From Paralcaligenes sp039935015 (GTDB taxonomy: Bacteria; Pseudomonadota; Gammaproteobacteria; Burkholderiales; Burkholderiaceae_B), in NCBI GenBank assembly GCA_039935015.1, contig JBDTLC010000017.1, forward strand, positions 1 through 64,000: DNA of 64,000 nucleotides, read 5' to 3'. This document shows positions 7,776 through 15,846 of the stretch, in pieces. The position numbers were made by a program, and so were the translations under genes. How positions within the stretch are numbered: the stretch's first letter is position 1; each line of letters begins with the position of its first letter. Below the pieces are notes generated by a model that did not search any database, was not told the origin of the DNA, and saw only the letters and a list, made by a program, of their open reading frames with translations.

Positions 7776-9402
7776 GCGAACGGGCTCTGGCGGGCAGGCC
7801 CTGGCATGGCGCATTGTGGGGCTGGTGGGCATGGCTTGTGTGATCCTGCCCATACTGGCCGGGCTATCGTGGTTTCTGGCCCCCGCCACACACCTCGAGG
7901 CCTGGTTGGATGCCCTCGGGGATCCACGACTGCCTGGCGCCTTAAAGGTCAGCGTGTTCACCGCCGTGTCATCCACTATTCTGGCGCTGGCATTCGCGGT
8001 TCTGGCGACTATGCTGACCTATCCCGGGGCCGTTTGGCGTTCATTGCGCAGGCGCCTGCCCGCATTACTGGCTTTCCCTCATGCCGCTTTTGCTATCGGC
8101 ATTGCCCTACTGATTGCGCCGACAGGCTGGCTCGCCCGACTCTTGGCCACTGCCCTGGCCTGGCAGGCACCCCCTCAATGGGTCACCGTACAGGACAGCT
8201 ACGGTGTGACCCTGATGTTCGCGCTCGCGATCAAGGAAAGTTGGTTCATTCTCTGGATGCTGGCGGCATTGCTGGGCGAGCAATCAGTCAAACAGCAAAT
8301 GACCATCGCAGGCAGTCTGGGCTACAACAGAATTCAGGCTTGGTGGAAAATCCTGCTGCCACAGATCCTGCCTAGACTGGCATGGCCTCTGATGGCGGTG
8401 TTTGCCTACGGATTGTCGGTCGTTGACATGGCCTTGGTGCTTGGGCCCACGACGCCGCCCACGCTCGCTGTGCTCACCTGGCAATGGCTCTCTGACCCCG
8501 ACCTGGCGCGGGTCGCACAGGGCACCATAGGCGCTTTGCTATTGGTCGGGCTGCTGCTGGCTGGCGTAGGCATCGCACGACTCGCATGGGTCGGCTGGAG
8601 GCGGCTGACGGCGTATCCTCGCGGCCGACGCCGCACCGGCACAGTCGCTCCATGGCTCGCGCGCGCCAGTGGCACGCTGATCCTGATGCTGGGCCTAATC
8701 CCCGGTATCATACTTTTGTTATGGTCTCTGACAGGTTCCTGGTTTTTCCCCAGCCCGCTGCCTGCAGTCTGGACGCTGTCCAACTGGACATCAGCAGATC
8801 TACATCCTTTACTGACAACGCTCTGGGTGGCCAGCGCCTGTGTGGTACTACTTTTGCCGCTAACCCTGCTCTGGCTAGAATGGGGGCCGGCGCGCCTGAA
8901 TCCACTGATTTATTCTCCACTGTTATTGCCTGCCCTACCCCTGGCTGCCGCACAATACAGCGTGCTGGTGCAGTTGCGATTGGATGGAACTGCCGTCGGT
9001 CTGATCTGGAGTCATATGGCCTGGGTGCTACCCTATATGCTGATCACCTTGGCCGGACCCTACCGTGTCTTTGACGAACGACTGGTCACCACAGCACGCG
9101 CCCTGGGCTACACCCGATGGCAAGCCTGTCTGAAGGTAAAATGGCCCATATTGCTGCGTCCCATTCTGGCCGCCACTGCTATTGGTTTTTCCGTCAGTGT
9201 GGCCCAGTACCTACCTACTGTCTTTTCAGGCGCTGGACGATTCCAGACCGTGACAACCCAGGCCGTCGCCTTGAGCGCAGGCTCGGACAGGCGCATATTG
9301 GCGGTGCAATCCAGCCTGCAGATGCTGCTGCCTTTGCTGGCTTTTGCCTCGGCGCTGACGGCATCCTGGTGGCTGTCACGCCGACACCGGGGGTTGCAAT
9401 GA
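7759..9402 (+). CDS. ABC importer permease, two fused membrane domains (YnjC type)
   Basis: A 547-residue protein with about twelve hydrophobic segments arranged as two consecutive six-helix permease halves. Each carries an EAA-like loop contacting the ATPase: GSLGYNRIQAWWKILLPQ near residue 180 and ARALGYTRWQACLKVKWPI near residue 450. Single-chain duplicated permeases like this are typical of YnjC, ThiP and FbpB. It overlaps the binding-protein gene by 17 bp and is followed 27 bp later by the ATPase. Confidence 0.82.
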   Translation: MARDTRRTGSGGQALAWRIVGLVGMACVILPILAGLSWFLAPATHLEAWLDALGDPRLPGALKVSVFTAVSSTILALAFAVLATMLTYPGAVWRSLRRRLPALLAFPHAAFAIGIALLIAPTGWLARLLATALAWQAPPQWVTVQDSYGVTLMFALAIKESWFILWMLAALLGEQSVKQQMTIAGSLGYNRIQAWWKILLPQILPRLAWPLMAVFAYGLSVVDMALVLGPTTPPTLAVLTWQWLSDPDLARVAQGTIGALLLVGLLLAGVGIARLAWVGWRRLTAYPRGRRRTGTVAPWLARASGTLILMLGLIPGIILLLWSLTGSWFFPSPLPAVWTLSNWTSADLHPLLTTLWVASACVVLLLPLTLLWLEWGPARLNPLIYSPLLLPALPLAAAQYSVLVQLRLDGTAVGLIWSHMAWVLPYMLITLAGPYRVFDERLVTTARALGYTRWQACLKVKWPILLRPILAATAIGFSVSVAQYLPTVFSGAGRFQTVTTQAVALSAGSDRRILAVQSSLQMLLPLLAFASALTASWWLSRRHRGLQ

Positions 9403-9429
9403 ACGCACGCCGGTCACCAAAAGGATCTT

Positions 9430-10053
9430 ATGCTTGAAGTTTGCGGACTCACGATCCACCGTAACGCGCAGCACCTGATTGGCCCACTAAATTTCACGGT
9501 ATCTGCCGGGCGGGTTCAGGCCATCATGGGGCCATCGGGCTCTGGCAAATCGACACTTTTGAAGTGGATGATCGGTGACACAGACACGGCTTTTCGGTAC
9601 AGCGGCGAGCTACGGTTGAACGGCCTGGCGGTCAATACCCTACCCACCGAAAGTCGGCATATCGGCATTTTGTTTCAGGACGATCTGCTCTTTCCCCATA
9701 TGAGCGTGGGGCGTAATCTAGCATTCGCGCTACCCGCGGATTTGGTCGGTGTCAGTTTGCGCCGCCAAACCGTCGAAGAGGTGCTGTCCCAAATCGGCCT
9801 TGGAGGCTTGCACGATCGCGACCCAGCCACACTCTCCGGTGGTCAACGCGCTCGTGTCAGTGTCGCCCGCGCACTCATAGCGCAACCTCGCGCATTGCTG
9901 CTGGACGAACCATTTTCCCGGCTCGATGCTGTACTGCGCGAGCAGTTCCGCACCTTTGTATTCGACTGGATTGCTCGTCAGAAAATTCCAACCATCCTGG
10001 TGACCCATGATCGCGCAGACGTGGCCGATCCAAACCTACTGATCGAGCTGTAA
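9430..10053 (+). CDS. ABC importer ATP-binding protein (YnjD type)
   Basis: A 207-residue ATPase with Walker A GPSGSGKST near residue 36, the Q-loop in FQDDLLFP, signature LSGGQRARVSVARAL, Walker B ALLLDEPFSRLD and the switch histidine in LVTHDRAD. It is short, lacking the C-terminal regulatory domain seen in many importers, as is usual for YnjD. AAAAGGATC precedes the ATG. It is the last gene of the kinase/importer operon and faces a TVP38 gene 30 bp downstream. Confidence 0.85.
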   Translation: MLEVCGLTIHRNAQHLIGPLNFTVSAGRVQAIMGPSGSGKSTLLKWMIGDTDTAFRYSGELRLNGLAVNTLPTESRHIGILFQDDLLFPHMSVGRNLAFALPADLVGVSLRRQTVEEVLSQIGLGGLHDRDPATLSGGQRARVSVARALIAQPRALLLDEPFSRLDAVLREQFRTFVFDWIARQKIPTILVTHDRADVADPNLLIEL

Positions 10054-10082
10054 ACGCAAGCTCGCCCCTGATTCCTGGATCC

Positions 10083-10751
10083 TTAATGTGAATCAGCTTT
10101 CGATCGTCCTCGCCACCAGCGCGCCACGACGAACCAGACTGCCAGCAGGCCGAGCGACACCACCAATGACACCCACAGAGGCAGCTCCATCACGCGGTCC
10201 CCCGCCGTGGCAAGCAAGACGGTCAGCGGCAAAATTCCCAGGCCCGTAGTCCACAGGAAGGTACGCCACGACACCCCAGTCAGCGCGGCAGCATAATTGA
10301 TGAGGTTAAAGGCAATGACTGGAATAAGACGGCTGACAAGCAAGGCGACCGTGCCCTTATCGTGTGACCAGCGCTCAATCGCCTGCTGGTGTCGTGCGGG
10401 CACAAAACGCTGGATGAATGGCCGCCCCAACAAGCGCACAACCCAGAATGCCAGCGATGCACCAATCATGGCACCCACCCATGTCACCACCGAGCCCCAA
10501 AACGGGCCATAGACCATACCATTAGCGAGTGCAACCACCTCTGCGGGAAATGGCAGAAATGAATGCATAACCATGAGCGCGATTGAGCCCAGCACTCCCC
10601 ACGCGCCCCACGACCGGATCACCGACACCGCCGTGTCCGCCGAACTGTCAAACACAGCCAGGAAGCCCCCGGGCCGTAAACCCCAGAAAAAAAAGCCACC
10701 AATCGCCGATAAGACTATCAGCACGCCCAGAGAAATGGAAAACAACCTCAC
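10083..10751 (-). CDS. TVP38/TMEM64-family membrane protein
   Basis: A 222-residue polytopic protein with the SNARE-associated (VTT/DedA-like) domain, including HSFLPFPAEVVALANGMVYGP and VARLIPVIAFNLINYAAALTGVSW-type loops. Family members affect membrane lipid handling and metal or selenite sensitivity. The GTG at 10751 is the likely start: GGAGGTGG lies just upstream, and GTGA overlaps the stop of the preceding 72-codon ORF; an in-frame ATG at 10775 lacks a site. It is the last gene of a leftward group with the Met-rich protein. A decayed copy lies at 20159-20340. Confidence 0.82.
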   Translation of the reverse strand: MRLFSISLGVLIVLSAIGGFFFWGLRPGGFLAVFDSSADTAVSVIRSWGAWGVLGSIALMVMHSFLPFPAEVVALANGMVYGPFWGSVVTWVGAMIGASLAFWVVRLLGRPFIQRFVPARHQQAIERWSHDKGTVALLVSRLIPVIAFNLINYAAALTGVSWRTFLWTTGLGILPLTVLLATAGDRVMELPLWVSLVVSLGLLAVWFVVARWWRGRSKADSH

Positions 10752-10966
10752 GAAACCACCTCCATGTACTCCCACGAGACCTCAGGCTTCGAGGGGCCCA
10801 CTTTTCGGCCGTCATCGGCGTCAAGCATGTGACATTGATAGATGAACAGCTCCCGGTAGTCGGTGAAGCACACTAGGGCACGCGCGCGACCGAAGGCCAG
10901 TAGCACGACAGGCTGCGTCGCGCCGTCGGTCAGGTGCACCGCATGCCACAAACGGCGTCGACGCAT
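10748..10966 (-). pseudogene. Decayed multicopper oxidase C-terminal remnant
   Basis: This 72-codon ORF reads VCFTDYRELFIYQCHMLDADDG in its middle (quoted in part: FTDYRELFIYQCHML). The pattern corresponds to the last copper-binding segment of multicopper oxidases (F-dy-GlfxyHCHxLeHED-GMM), but the first His of HCH is Gln, the HED is ADD and the Met ligand region is lost. It starts 5 bp after the Met-rich gene and its stop overlaps the TVP38 start as GTGA, so it preserves the end of a former oxidase-TVP38 operon. It might still be translated. Family assignment is by pattern only. Confidence 0.5.
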
Positions 10967-10971
10967 CAGGC

Positions 10972-11361
10972 TTATTGCACTTCGCCCTTATTAATCACGA
11001 TCTTATCAGCATATTGGCCAATAATTCCACCCACTTTTTGCAGGATTTCAGCTTGCATTTGCAGTTGCAGCTTTTCGTTCCCAGCAGGTAATTGAGGCAT
11101 CAGCATGCGATTGCCCATCGTGCCGTGGCCCATCATTCCATTGCCCATCATGCCGCCACCCATCATGGAACGTCCCGTTGCACCACCACCCATCATGCCG
11201 CTGCCCATCATGCCGCCTTGCATCATGGCCGCGCTTCCATTTTTTTGCGTGGTCGTGCTCGACCCATCAGGCTGCACGGAGCTGTCTGCAGCAAGGGAAA
11301 ATGCACTCGCGCTTGTAATCATCGCGCAGAAAAGGGCTGTCACCATTTGCTTGGTCTTCAT
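10972..11361 (-). CDS. Met/Gly-rich periplasmic protein, probable copper binder
   Basis: A 129-residue protein with a signal peptide ending in FSLAA. The mature centre (about residues 46-88) is a low-complexity run of MMGxGMM and GNGMMGHGTM units with roughly twenty methionines, resembling Cu(I)-binding methionine motifs of periplasmic copper proteins. The C-terminal 40 residues form an ordinary helix-like tail (LQLQMQAEILQKVGGIIGQY). It leads the leftward group with the oxidase remnant and TVP38. Copper binding is inferred from composition. Confidence 0.7.
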   Translation of the reverse strand: MKTKQMVTALFCAMITSASAFSLAADSSVQPDGSSTTTQKNGSAAMMQGGMMGSGMMGGGATGRSMMGGGMMGNGMMGHGTMGNRMLMPQLPAGNEKLQLQMQAEILQKVGGIIGQYADKIVINKGEVQ

Positions 11362-11451
11362 TTGAAACTCCTAAATTAATTTTATTCAAATAAGCGTTAT
11401 CTATCAGTTGCTATGTTTTCAGGGGCTATCACAGCCAGAGGACATCGCTAC

Positions 11452-11565
11452 TCACCACCCCATCATCCGAGTCATCATGGCTCCCATACCTAAAAACCCT
11501 AGAACCGCAATGACCCCGATCACAGCGAGAGCCATCACAATTATCTGTATCAGTTTATTACCCAT
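11452..11565 (-). CDS. 37-residue single-span membrane protein
   Basis: A small ORF translating as MGNKLIQIIVMALAVIGV... and ending in GAMMTRMMGW. One hydrophobic segment (residues 5-27) is followed by a methionine-rich basic tail. AAGGTGGG lies 6 nt before the ATG, which supports translation. It sits between the Met-rich protein and the DUF2933-like protein, both leftward, so a role in the same metal-response group is plausible. I do not know a named family for it. Confidence 0.55.
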   Translation of the reverse strand: MGNKLIQIIVMALAVIGVIAVLGFLGMGAMMTRMMGW

Positions 11566-11674
11566 AATTTTCCCACCTTGTTCAGTTTGTTAGCGTGTTG
11601 ACAATTCGCTTGCCGTGTCAGCGGTTGTCGCCAGAAAGCACTCGTAAAACGACCCAAACGTCGCCCTCAGGCCA

Positions 11675-11941
11675 TCACGGCGATTCGCTTTTCGTCGCTT
11701 CAGGTCGCGTCGGGGTCTTAACGTTGGGGGCATCTACTTCGCGGCCAGTACGGCTCGAGTTCGAATTCATACTTTTCATCATGAAAATCATCGAAATCGG
11801 GCACAGCAGGAAAAACAGAAAAGGCGCGGCCGCAGTAATCAATACCCGCGCAGCGGGGACCAAAACATACGCCCCAGCCACCACCATACCTAGCCCAAGG
11901 CCCACTTTAATCATCGTCTTTGTATCGCACTGCATAGTCAA
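11675..11941 (-). CDS. Small DUF2933-like membrane protein
   Basis: An 88-residue protein with hydrophobic segments at about residues 10-30 and 33-55. The second contains FFLLCPISMIFMMKSM, resembling the CP-hxFMM motif of DUF2933 proteins, which occur in copper and mercury resistance clusters. The tail is polar and charged. Two close in-frame ATGs (11941, 11935) are possible starts. No function is known. Confidence 0.6.
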   Translation of the reverse strand: MTMQCDTKTMIKVGLGLGMVVAGAYVLVPAARVLITAAAPFLFFLLCPISMIFMMKSMNSNSSRTGREVDAPNVKTPTRPEATKSESP

Positions 11942-12015
11942 ACTTCCTCAAAAGGCCATAGATAATCGCCGCCCGCGTTTCAGGCGCGACGGATTCGTAC
12001 TAAGGTTTTGAGGAG

Positions 12016-12429
12016 TTAAATCTGAAAACTACAGTGTTGTATTGCCAAAGAGGCTACGACCGGCCGCCTCAGCCAGGGATATTGCCGTCTCGTCGCGGTG
12101 GGACGATAAAACTCAATGGTGTATCTGATGGAAGACGGTCGCGGCGTCAGGGTGAGCGACGAAGCTGGTGTAAACGCCGCATTTTCGAGAGTCGGGGCGG
12201 TGACTTGAGAGCAAGTTTGGCATAGGTCTAACTGCGCCGTCTCAGATTGTAGGCAATTGGGTACTAACAAAGCCTGACCGTTGTTGCTGACAACCGTCGC
12301 CATCGATTCGGGCATTAATACACCAGCCGGAACCGGGCAAGCTCGCGCTGCTACGGCAAGCTGCATAGCCACTATACTGATCAGTGCAAAAAACACTGAA
12401 ATGAGTCGGGATTGATAGTTGATCTTCAT
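12016..12429 (-). CDS. Secreted hypothetical protein
   Basis: A 137-residue protein with a signal peptide (LISVFFALISIVAMQLAVAARA) and six cysteines in the mature part, including two in LCQTC. The remainder is rich in Pro, Thr and Ser. I do not recognise the family. Small Cys-containing exported proteins are frequent next to metal resistance genes, and it shares the leftward orientation of its neighbours. It could be a partner of the Met-rich or DUF2933-like proteins. Confidence 0.5.
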   Translation of the reverse strand: MKINYQSRLISVFFALISIVAMQLAVAARACPVPAGVLMPESMATVVSNNGQALLVPNCLQSETAQLDLCQTCSQVTAPTLENAAFTPASSLTLTPRPSSIRYTIEFYRPTATRRQYPWLRRPVVASLAIQHCSFQI

Positions 12430-12618
12430 TTCGCTTTGAATTGTACATCCAAAGAAAGTCTTTAATTACACCGCGATATTGGAAATCGTGTTTGCGATTA
12501 TGGTAGCGATCCTAATCGCAGTACTCTTGCGCAGCAGATAATCGGCGACGCTGCGCATGATGAAAAACGGCGGACATAGTGGTTCTGCACGCACCTACCA
12601 TCGCTAGCATCACCATGG

Positions 12619-13053
12619 TCACCACGCGCTGGTGGCGCGAAGCGCTTTCTCCCCTTGCAGCGACGCAATCAGTGGGCAGGAAACGTTCCCGCCAATTGCG
12701 TGGCAGGCGCACACAAGCTCAGACAGCGTGGCCTCTATGCGCGTCAAGTCGGCTAGTTTTTCACGCACGTCCTTTAGCTTACGCTCGGCTAGGCTACTAG
12801 CTTGCTCGCAGTGGGTGCCATCTTCCAAGCTAAGTAGATCGCTGATCTCGTCCAGGCTGAACCCCAGCCGCTGGGCCGATTTCACGAACCTTACTCGCAT
12901 CACATCCGTTTCACCATAACGGCGGATGCTGCCGTAAGGCTTATTTGGCTCGGGCAACAAGCCCTTGCGTTGGTAGAACCGAATGGTTTCCACATTGACC
13001 CCAGCCTCCTTGGCAAAGACACCGATGGTCAGGTTTGCTAGATTATTTTCCAT
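12619..13053 (-). CDS. merR: Mercury-responsive regulator MerR
   Basis: A 144-residue MerR with an N-terminal winged helix (LTIGVFAKEAGVNVETIRFYQRKG), dimerisation helix and the three Hg(II)-binding cysteines: one in DGTHCEQA, and two in VCACHAIGGNVSC (C-x-C...C context identical to Tn501/Tn21-type MerR). It represses, and with Hg(II) activates, the divergent merTPFA operon through the operator at 13059-13089. Close similarity to transposon-borne MerR suggests horizontal origin. Confidence 0.96.
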   Translation of the reverse strand: MENNLANLTIGVFAKEAGVNVETIRFYQRKGLLPEPNKPYGSIRRYGETDVMRVRFVKSAQRLGFSLDEISDLLSLEDGTHCEQASSLAERKLKDVREKLADLTRIEATLSELVCACHAIGGNVSCPLIASLQGEKALRATSAW

Positions 13054-13058
13054 GCAGC

Positions 13059-13089
13059 TTGACTCCGTACATGACTACGGAATTAAGCT
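13059..13089 (+). promoter_or_regulatory. mer operator/promoter
   Basis: TTGACT at 13059-13064 and TAAGCT at 13084-13089 are separated by a 19-bp spacer, the overlong spacing that MerR remodels. The dyad TCCGTA...TACGGA sits in the spacer. This is the canonical divergent merR/merT control region. Confidence 0.93.
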
Positions 13090-13124
13090 TAACTCGCGGA
13101 TTTCATACTTGAAAGGAAAAACGT

Positions 13125-13475
13125 ATGCCTGAACCTCAAAAAGGGCGTGGCGCCTTGGCGGCTGGCGGTCTGGCAGCCATTCTCGCCTCCACCTGCTGCC
13201 TGGGGCCGCTTGTGTTGGTCACACTTGGTTTTAGTGGAGCTTGGATCGGCAATCTCACCGCTCTGGAACCGTACCGGCCAATCTTCATCGGGGTCGCGCT
13301 GGTGGCAATGTTTTTCGCCTATCGCCGAATCTTTCGCCCCGCACAAGCCTGCAAACCGGGTGAGGTGTGCGCCATCCCGCGGGTGCGCGGCACCTACAAA
13401 CTCATCTTCTGGGTCGTAGCTGCCCTGGTGTTGGTCGCGCTCGGATTTCCCTATGTTCTTCCCTTGTTTTATTAA
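13125..13475 (+). CDS. merT: Mercuric ion transporter MerT
   Basis: A 116-residue inner-membrane protein with three hydrophobic segments. The vicinal cysteine pair CC in ASTCCLGP lies in the first helix, and a second pair, in ACKPGEVC, lies in the cytoplasmic loop; both are known to relay Hg(II). First gene of the merTPFA operon, 36 bp after the -10 element. Confidence 0.96.
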   Translation: MPEPQKGRGALAAGGLAAILASTCCLGPLVLVTLGFSGAWIGNLTALEPYRPIFIGVALVAMFFAYRRIFRPAQACKPGEVCAIPRVRGTYKLIFWVVAALVLVALGFPYVLPLFY

Positions 13476-13488
13476 CCTGGAGTTCATT

Positions 13489-13770
13489 ATGAAAAAATTA
13501 TTGACTTTATGTTCGCTTGCCGCCTTCATTGCCGCACCGGCGACTTGGGCCGCCACAAAGACGGTTACTCTGTCGGTGCCTGGCATGACCTGTGCGGCCT
13601 GCCCGATCACCGTCAAGGCGGCGCTCTCCAAAGTCGAAGGGGTGAGCAAAATCGCCGTGATTCTTGACAAGCGAGAAGCTACGGTGACCTTCGACGATGC
13701 CAAGACCAGTGTTCAGGCACTGATGAAGGCAACCGGAAATGCCGGCTATCCATCCACCCTCAATAACTGA
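13489..13770 (+). CDS. merP: Periplasmic mercury-binding protein MerP
   Basis: A 93-residue protein with a signal peptide (MKKLLTLCSLAAFIAAPATWA) and an HMA domain carrying GMTCAACPIT, the two-cysteine Hg(II) site. It hands mercury to MerT or MerF. The start at 13489 has CTGGAG upstream; an in-frame ATG at 13453 is inside merT. Third member of the canonical merRTPFA order. Confidence 0.96.
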   Translation: MKKLLTLCSLAAFIAAPATWAATKTVTLSVPGMTCAACPITVKAALSKVEGVSKIAVILDKREATVTFDDAKTSVQALMKATGNAGYPSTLNN

Positions 13771-13772
13771 TC

Positions 13773-14018
13773 ATGCAAAACCCAAAAACTTGGATTCGGG
13801 CTGGCGTGATGGGCACCGTGCTGGTAGCGCTATGCTGTTTTACGCCGGTACTGGTAATTCTGCTTGGGGTGGTTGGATTATCCGCCCTAACCGGCTATCT
13901 GGACTATGTGCTGATGCCCATGCTCATCGTATTCATTGGCTTGACCATTTACGCGGTTCGGCGCAAACACAATATCGATGCTTGCTGCGCACCACCGAAG
14001 ATTGGAGAAAATAAATGA
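13773..14018 (+). CDS. merF: Mercury transporter MerF
   Basis: An 81-residue protein with two transmembrane helices and two vicinal cysteine pairs, VALCCFTP and DACCAPP, matching MerF. It starts 3 bp after merP and overlaps merA by ATGA at 14015. It transports Hg(II) to the cytoplasmic reductase. Confidence 0.95.
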   Translation: MQNPKTWIRAGVMGTVLVALCCFTPVLVILLGVVGLSALTGYLDYVLMPMLIVFIGLTIYAVRRKHNIDACCAPPKIGENK

Positions 14019-15667
14019 TCGGAATAAAAGTGGATGGCATGACCTGCAGTTCCTGCGCCACGCATGTCAAAGACGCTCTGGAAAAAATTCCTGGCGTAAA
14101 AAGTGCCTCCGTTTCCTACCCAGAGAGCCGAGCGCAGGTCATGGCAGACGCTTACGTCAATCGCGGCCAGATGTTGGCAGCGATCGCAGCGCTAGGCTAC
14201 CGAGGCGCTTTCAATGGGGGCACCAACCAACGCGATGAAGGAAGGATGGCCACATCTAGAACAGGCGGCAGCGACCTGCACATTGCCGTCATCGGCACGG
14301 GCGGCGCAGCCATGGCTGCGGCGCTAAAGGCTGCCGAGTGCGGCGCCCAAGTGACGATCATCGAGCGAGGAACCATCGGTGGCACGTGCGTCAATACCGG
14401 CTGTGTACCGTCCAAGATCATGATTCGCGCCGCCCACATTGCCTATCTGCGGCGGCAAAGCCCGTTCGATAGCGGCATTACGGCGGCCACGCCCGCCATT
14501 AACCGCGGCAAACTGCTGACCCAGCAACAGGCCCGCGTCGATGAACTGCGTCACGCCAAGTACGAAGGTATCTTGGACGGCAATCCGGCCATCACCGTGC
14601 TGCACGGCGTAGCCCGTTTCAAGGACGATAGCACTCTAATCGTCAGTCTGAACGAAGGTAGCGAGCACATGGTAGCGTTCGACCGTTGCCTGATCGCCAC
14701 GGGCGCGAGTCCATCGATTCCGCCCATCGTTGGCTTGAAAGACACGCCGTACTGGACATCGACCGACGCGTTGGTGAGCGATACCATTCCTGAGCGACTA
14801 GCTGTTATCGGCTCATCGGTGGTAGCGGTCGAACTAGCGCAAGCGTTCGCCCGACTGGGCAGCCAGGTCACAATCTTGGCGCGCAACACCCTGCTCTTCC
14901 GGGAAGACCCAACCATCGGCGAGACCATCACGGCCGCGTTTCGTGCCGAAGGAATCGAGGTGTTGGAACACACTCAGGCCAGTCATGTCGCCTATGCGGA
15001 TTGTGAATTCGTGCTGACGACGGACCAAGGAGAAATCCACGCCGACAAACTGCTGATCGCCACCGGCCGCGCGCCCAACACGCGCAGCCTGAACCTCGAG
15101 ACAGCGCGTGTCGAAATCACCCATCAAAGCGCCATCGTCATCGACAACGGAATGCGCACGAGCAACCCGAATATCTACGCCGCCGGCGACTGTACCGATC
15201 AGCCTCAATTCGTCTATGTCGCGGCTGCGGCGGGCACCCGCGCGGCCATCAATATGACTGGGGGTGACGCCACGCTCGATCTGACCGCCATGCCAGCGGT
15301 GATGTTTACCGACCCCCAGGTCGCCACCGTGGGTCTGTCCGAGACCGAGGCGCATGCACAGAACATTGAAACCAACAGTCGCACCCTGAAACTGGACAAC
15401 GTACCACGGGCGCTCGTCAACTTTAATACACGCGGCTTTATCAAACTGGTTGCCGACGCGGGCAGCGGTCGGCTGATTGGCGTGCAGGCAGTAGCCTCGG
15501 AAGCGGGCGAGCTGATCCAAGTGGCAGCCCTCGCCATCCACAACCGCATGACCGTGGAGGAACTGGGTAACCAGATGTTCCCGTACCTCACGATGGTGGA
15601 AGGCCTAAAGCTGGCAGCACAGACCTTCACCAAGGACGTGAAACAGCTCTCCTGCTGCGCAGGGTGA
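14015..15667 (+). CDS. merA: Mercuric reductase MerA
   Basis: A 550-residue flavoprotein with an N-terminal HMA domain (GMTCSSC at residues 8-14), an FAD-binding motif (IAVIGTGGAAMAAALKA), the redox disulfide in GGTCVNTGCVPSK, the NAD(P)-binding fold and the C-terminal vicinal cysteines SCCAG that deliver Hg(II) to the active site. It reduces Hg(II) to Hg(0) with NADPH. Full length and all catalytic cysteines present, so the operon is probably functional. No merD or merE follows. Confidence 0.97.
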   Translation: MIGIKVDGMTCSSCATHVKDALEKIPGVKSASVSYPESRAQVMADAYVNRGQMLAAIAALGYRGAFNGGTNQRDEGRMATSRTGGSDLHIAVIGTGGAAMAAALKAAECGAQVTIIERGTIGGTCVNTGCVPSKIMIRAAHIAYLRRQSPFDSGITAATPAINRGKLLTQQQARVDELRHAKYEGILDGNPAITVLHGVARFKDDSTLIVSLNEGSEHMVAFDRCLIATGASPSIPPIVGLKDTPYWTSTDALVSDTIPERLAVIGSSVVAVELAQAFARLGSQVTILARNTLLFREDPTIGETITAAFRAEGIEVLEHTQASHVAYADCEFVLTTDQGEIHADKLLIATGRAPNTRSLNLETARVEITHQSAIVIDNGMRTSNPNIYAAGDCTDQPQFVYVAAAAGTRAAINMTGGDATLDLTAMPAVMFTDPQVATVGLSETEAHAQNIETNSRTLKLDNVPRALVNFNTRGFIKLVADAGSGRLIGVQAVASEAGELIQVAALAIHNRMTVEELGNQMFPYLTMVEGLKLAAQTFTKDVKQLSCCAG

Positions 15668-15726
15668 GGAAAAAAACGTATCTGACCAGACAATCCGCAT
15701 GACACCAGCGCAATCTGAATTGCGAA

Positions 15727-15752
15727 GGAACAGGTGTAGAGTGTAAGAAGTC
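15727..15752 (+). promoter_or_regulatory. Possible ECF promoter of egtBD
   Basis: GGAAC at 15727-15731 and GTC at 15750-15752 are separated by 18 bp, one longer than in the near-perfect site at 19659. It lies about 95 bp before the egtB start. Weak on its own. Confidence 0.25.
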
Positions 15753-15846
15753 GCAGGCCAGCAGCGACAGAGCATAAGTCATTTCGTACTTACATTTACT
15801 CATGATGGGCGGGCTTGATCATGAAACATTTAACCGGACGCTAGCG

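Noticed and set aside
11408..11593. Rightward 61-residue ORF
   Set aside because: It is the complement of the better supported 37-residue leftward membrane ORF.
12430..12618. Small leftward ORF between merR and the secreted protein
   Set aside because: The frame of about 34-66 codons has no ribosome site and no family resemblance.
13089..13703. Long leftward ORFs over merT-merP
   Set aside because: They are antisense shadows of merT and merP; the mer genes explain the strand bias.
14834..15705. Two long antisense ORFs inside merA
   Set aside because: No recognisable family and complementary to a well conserved reading frame.
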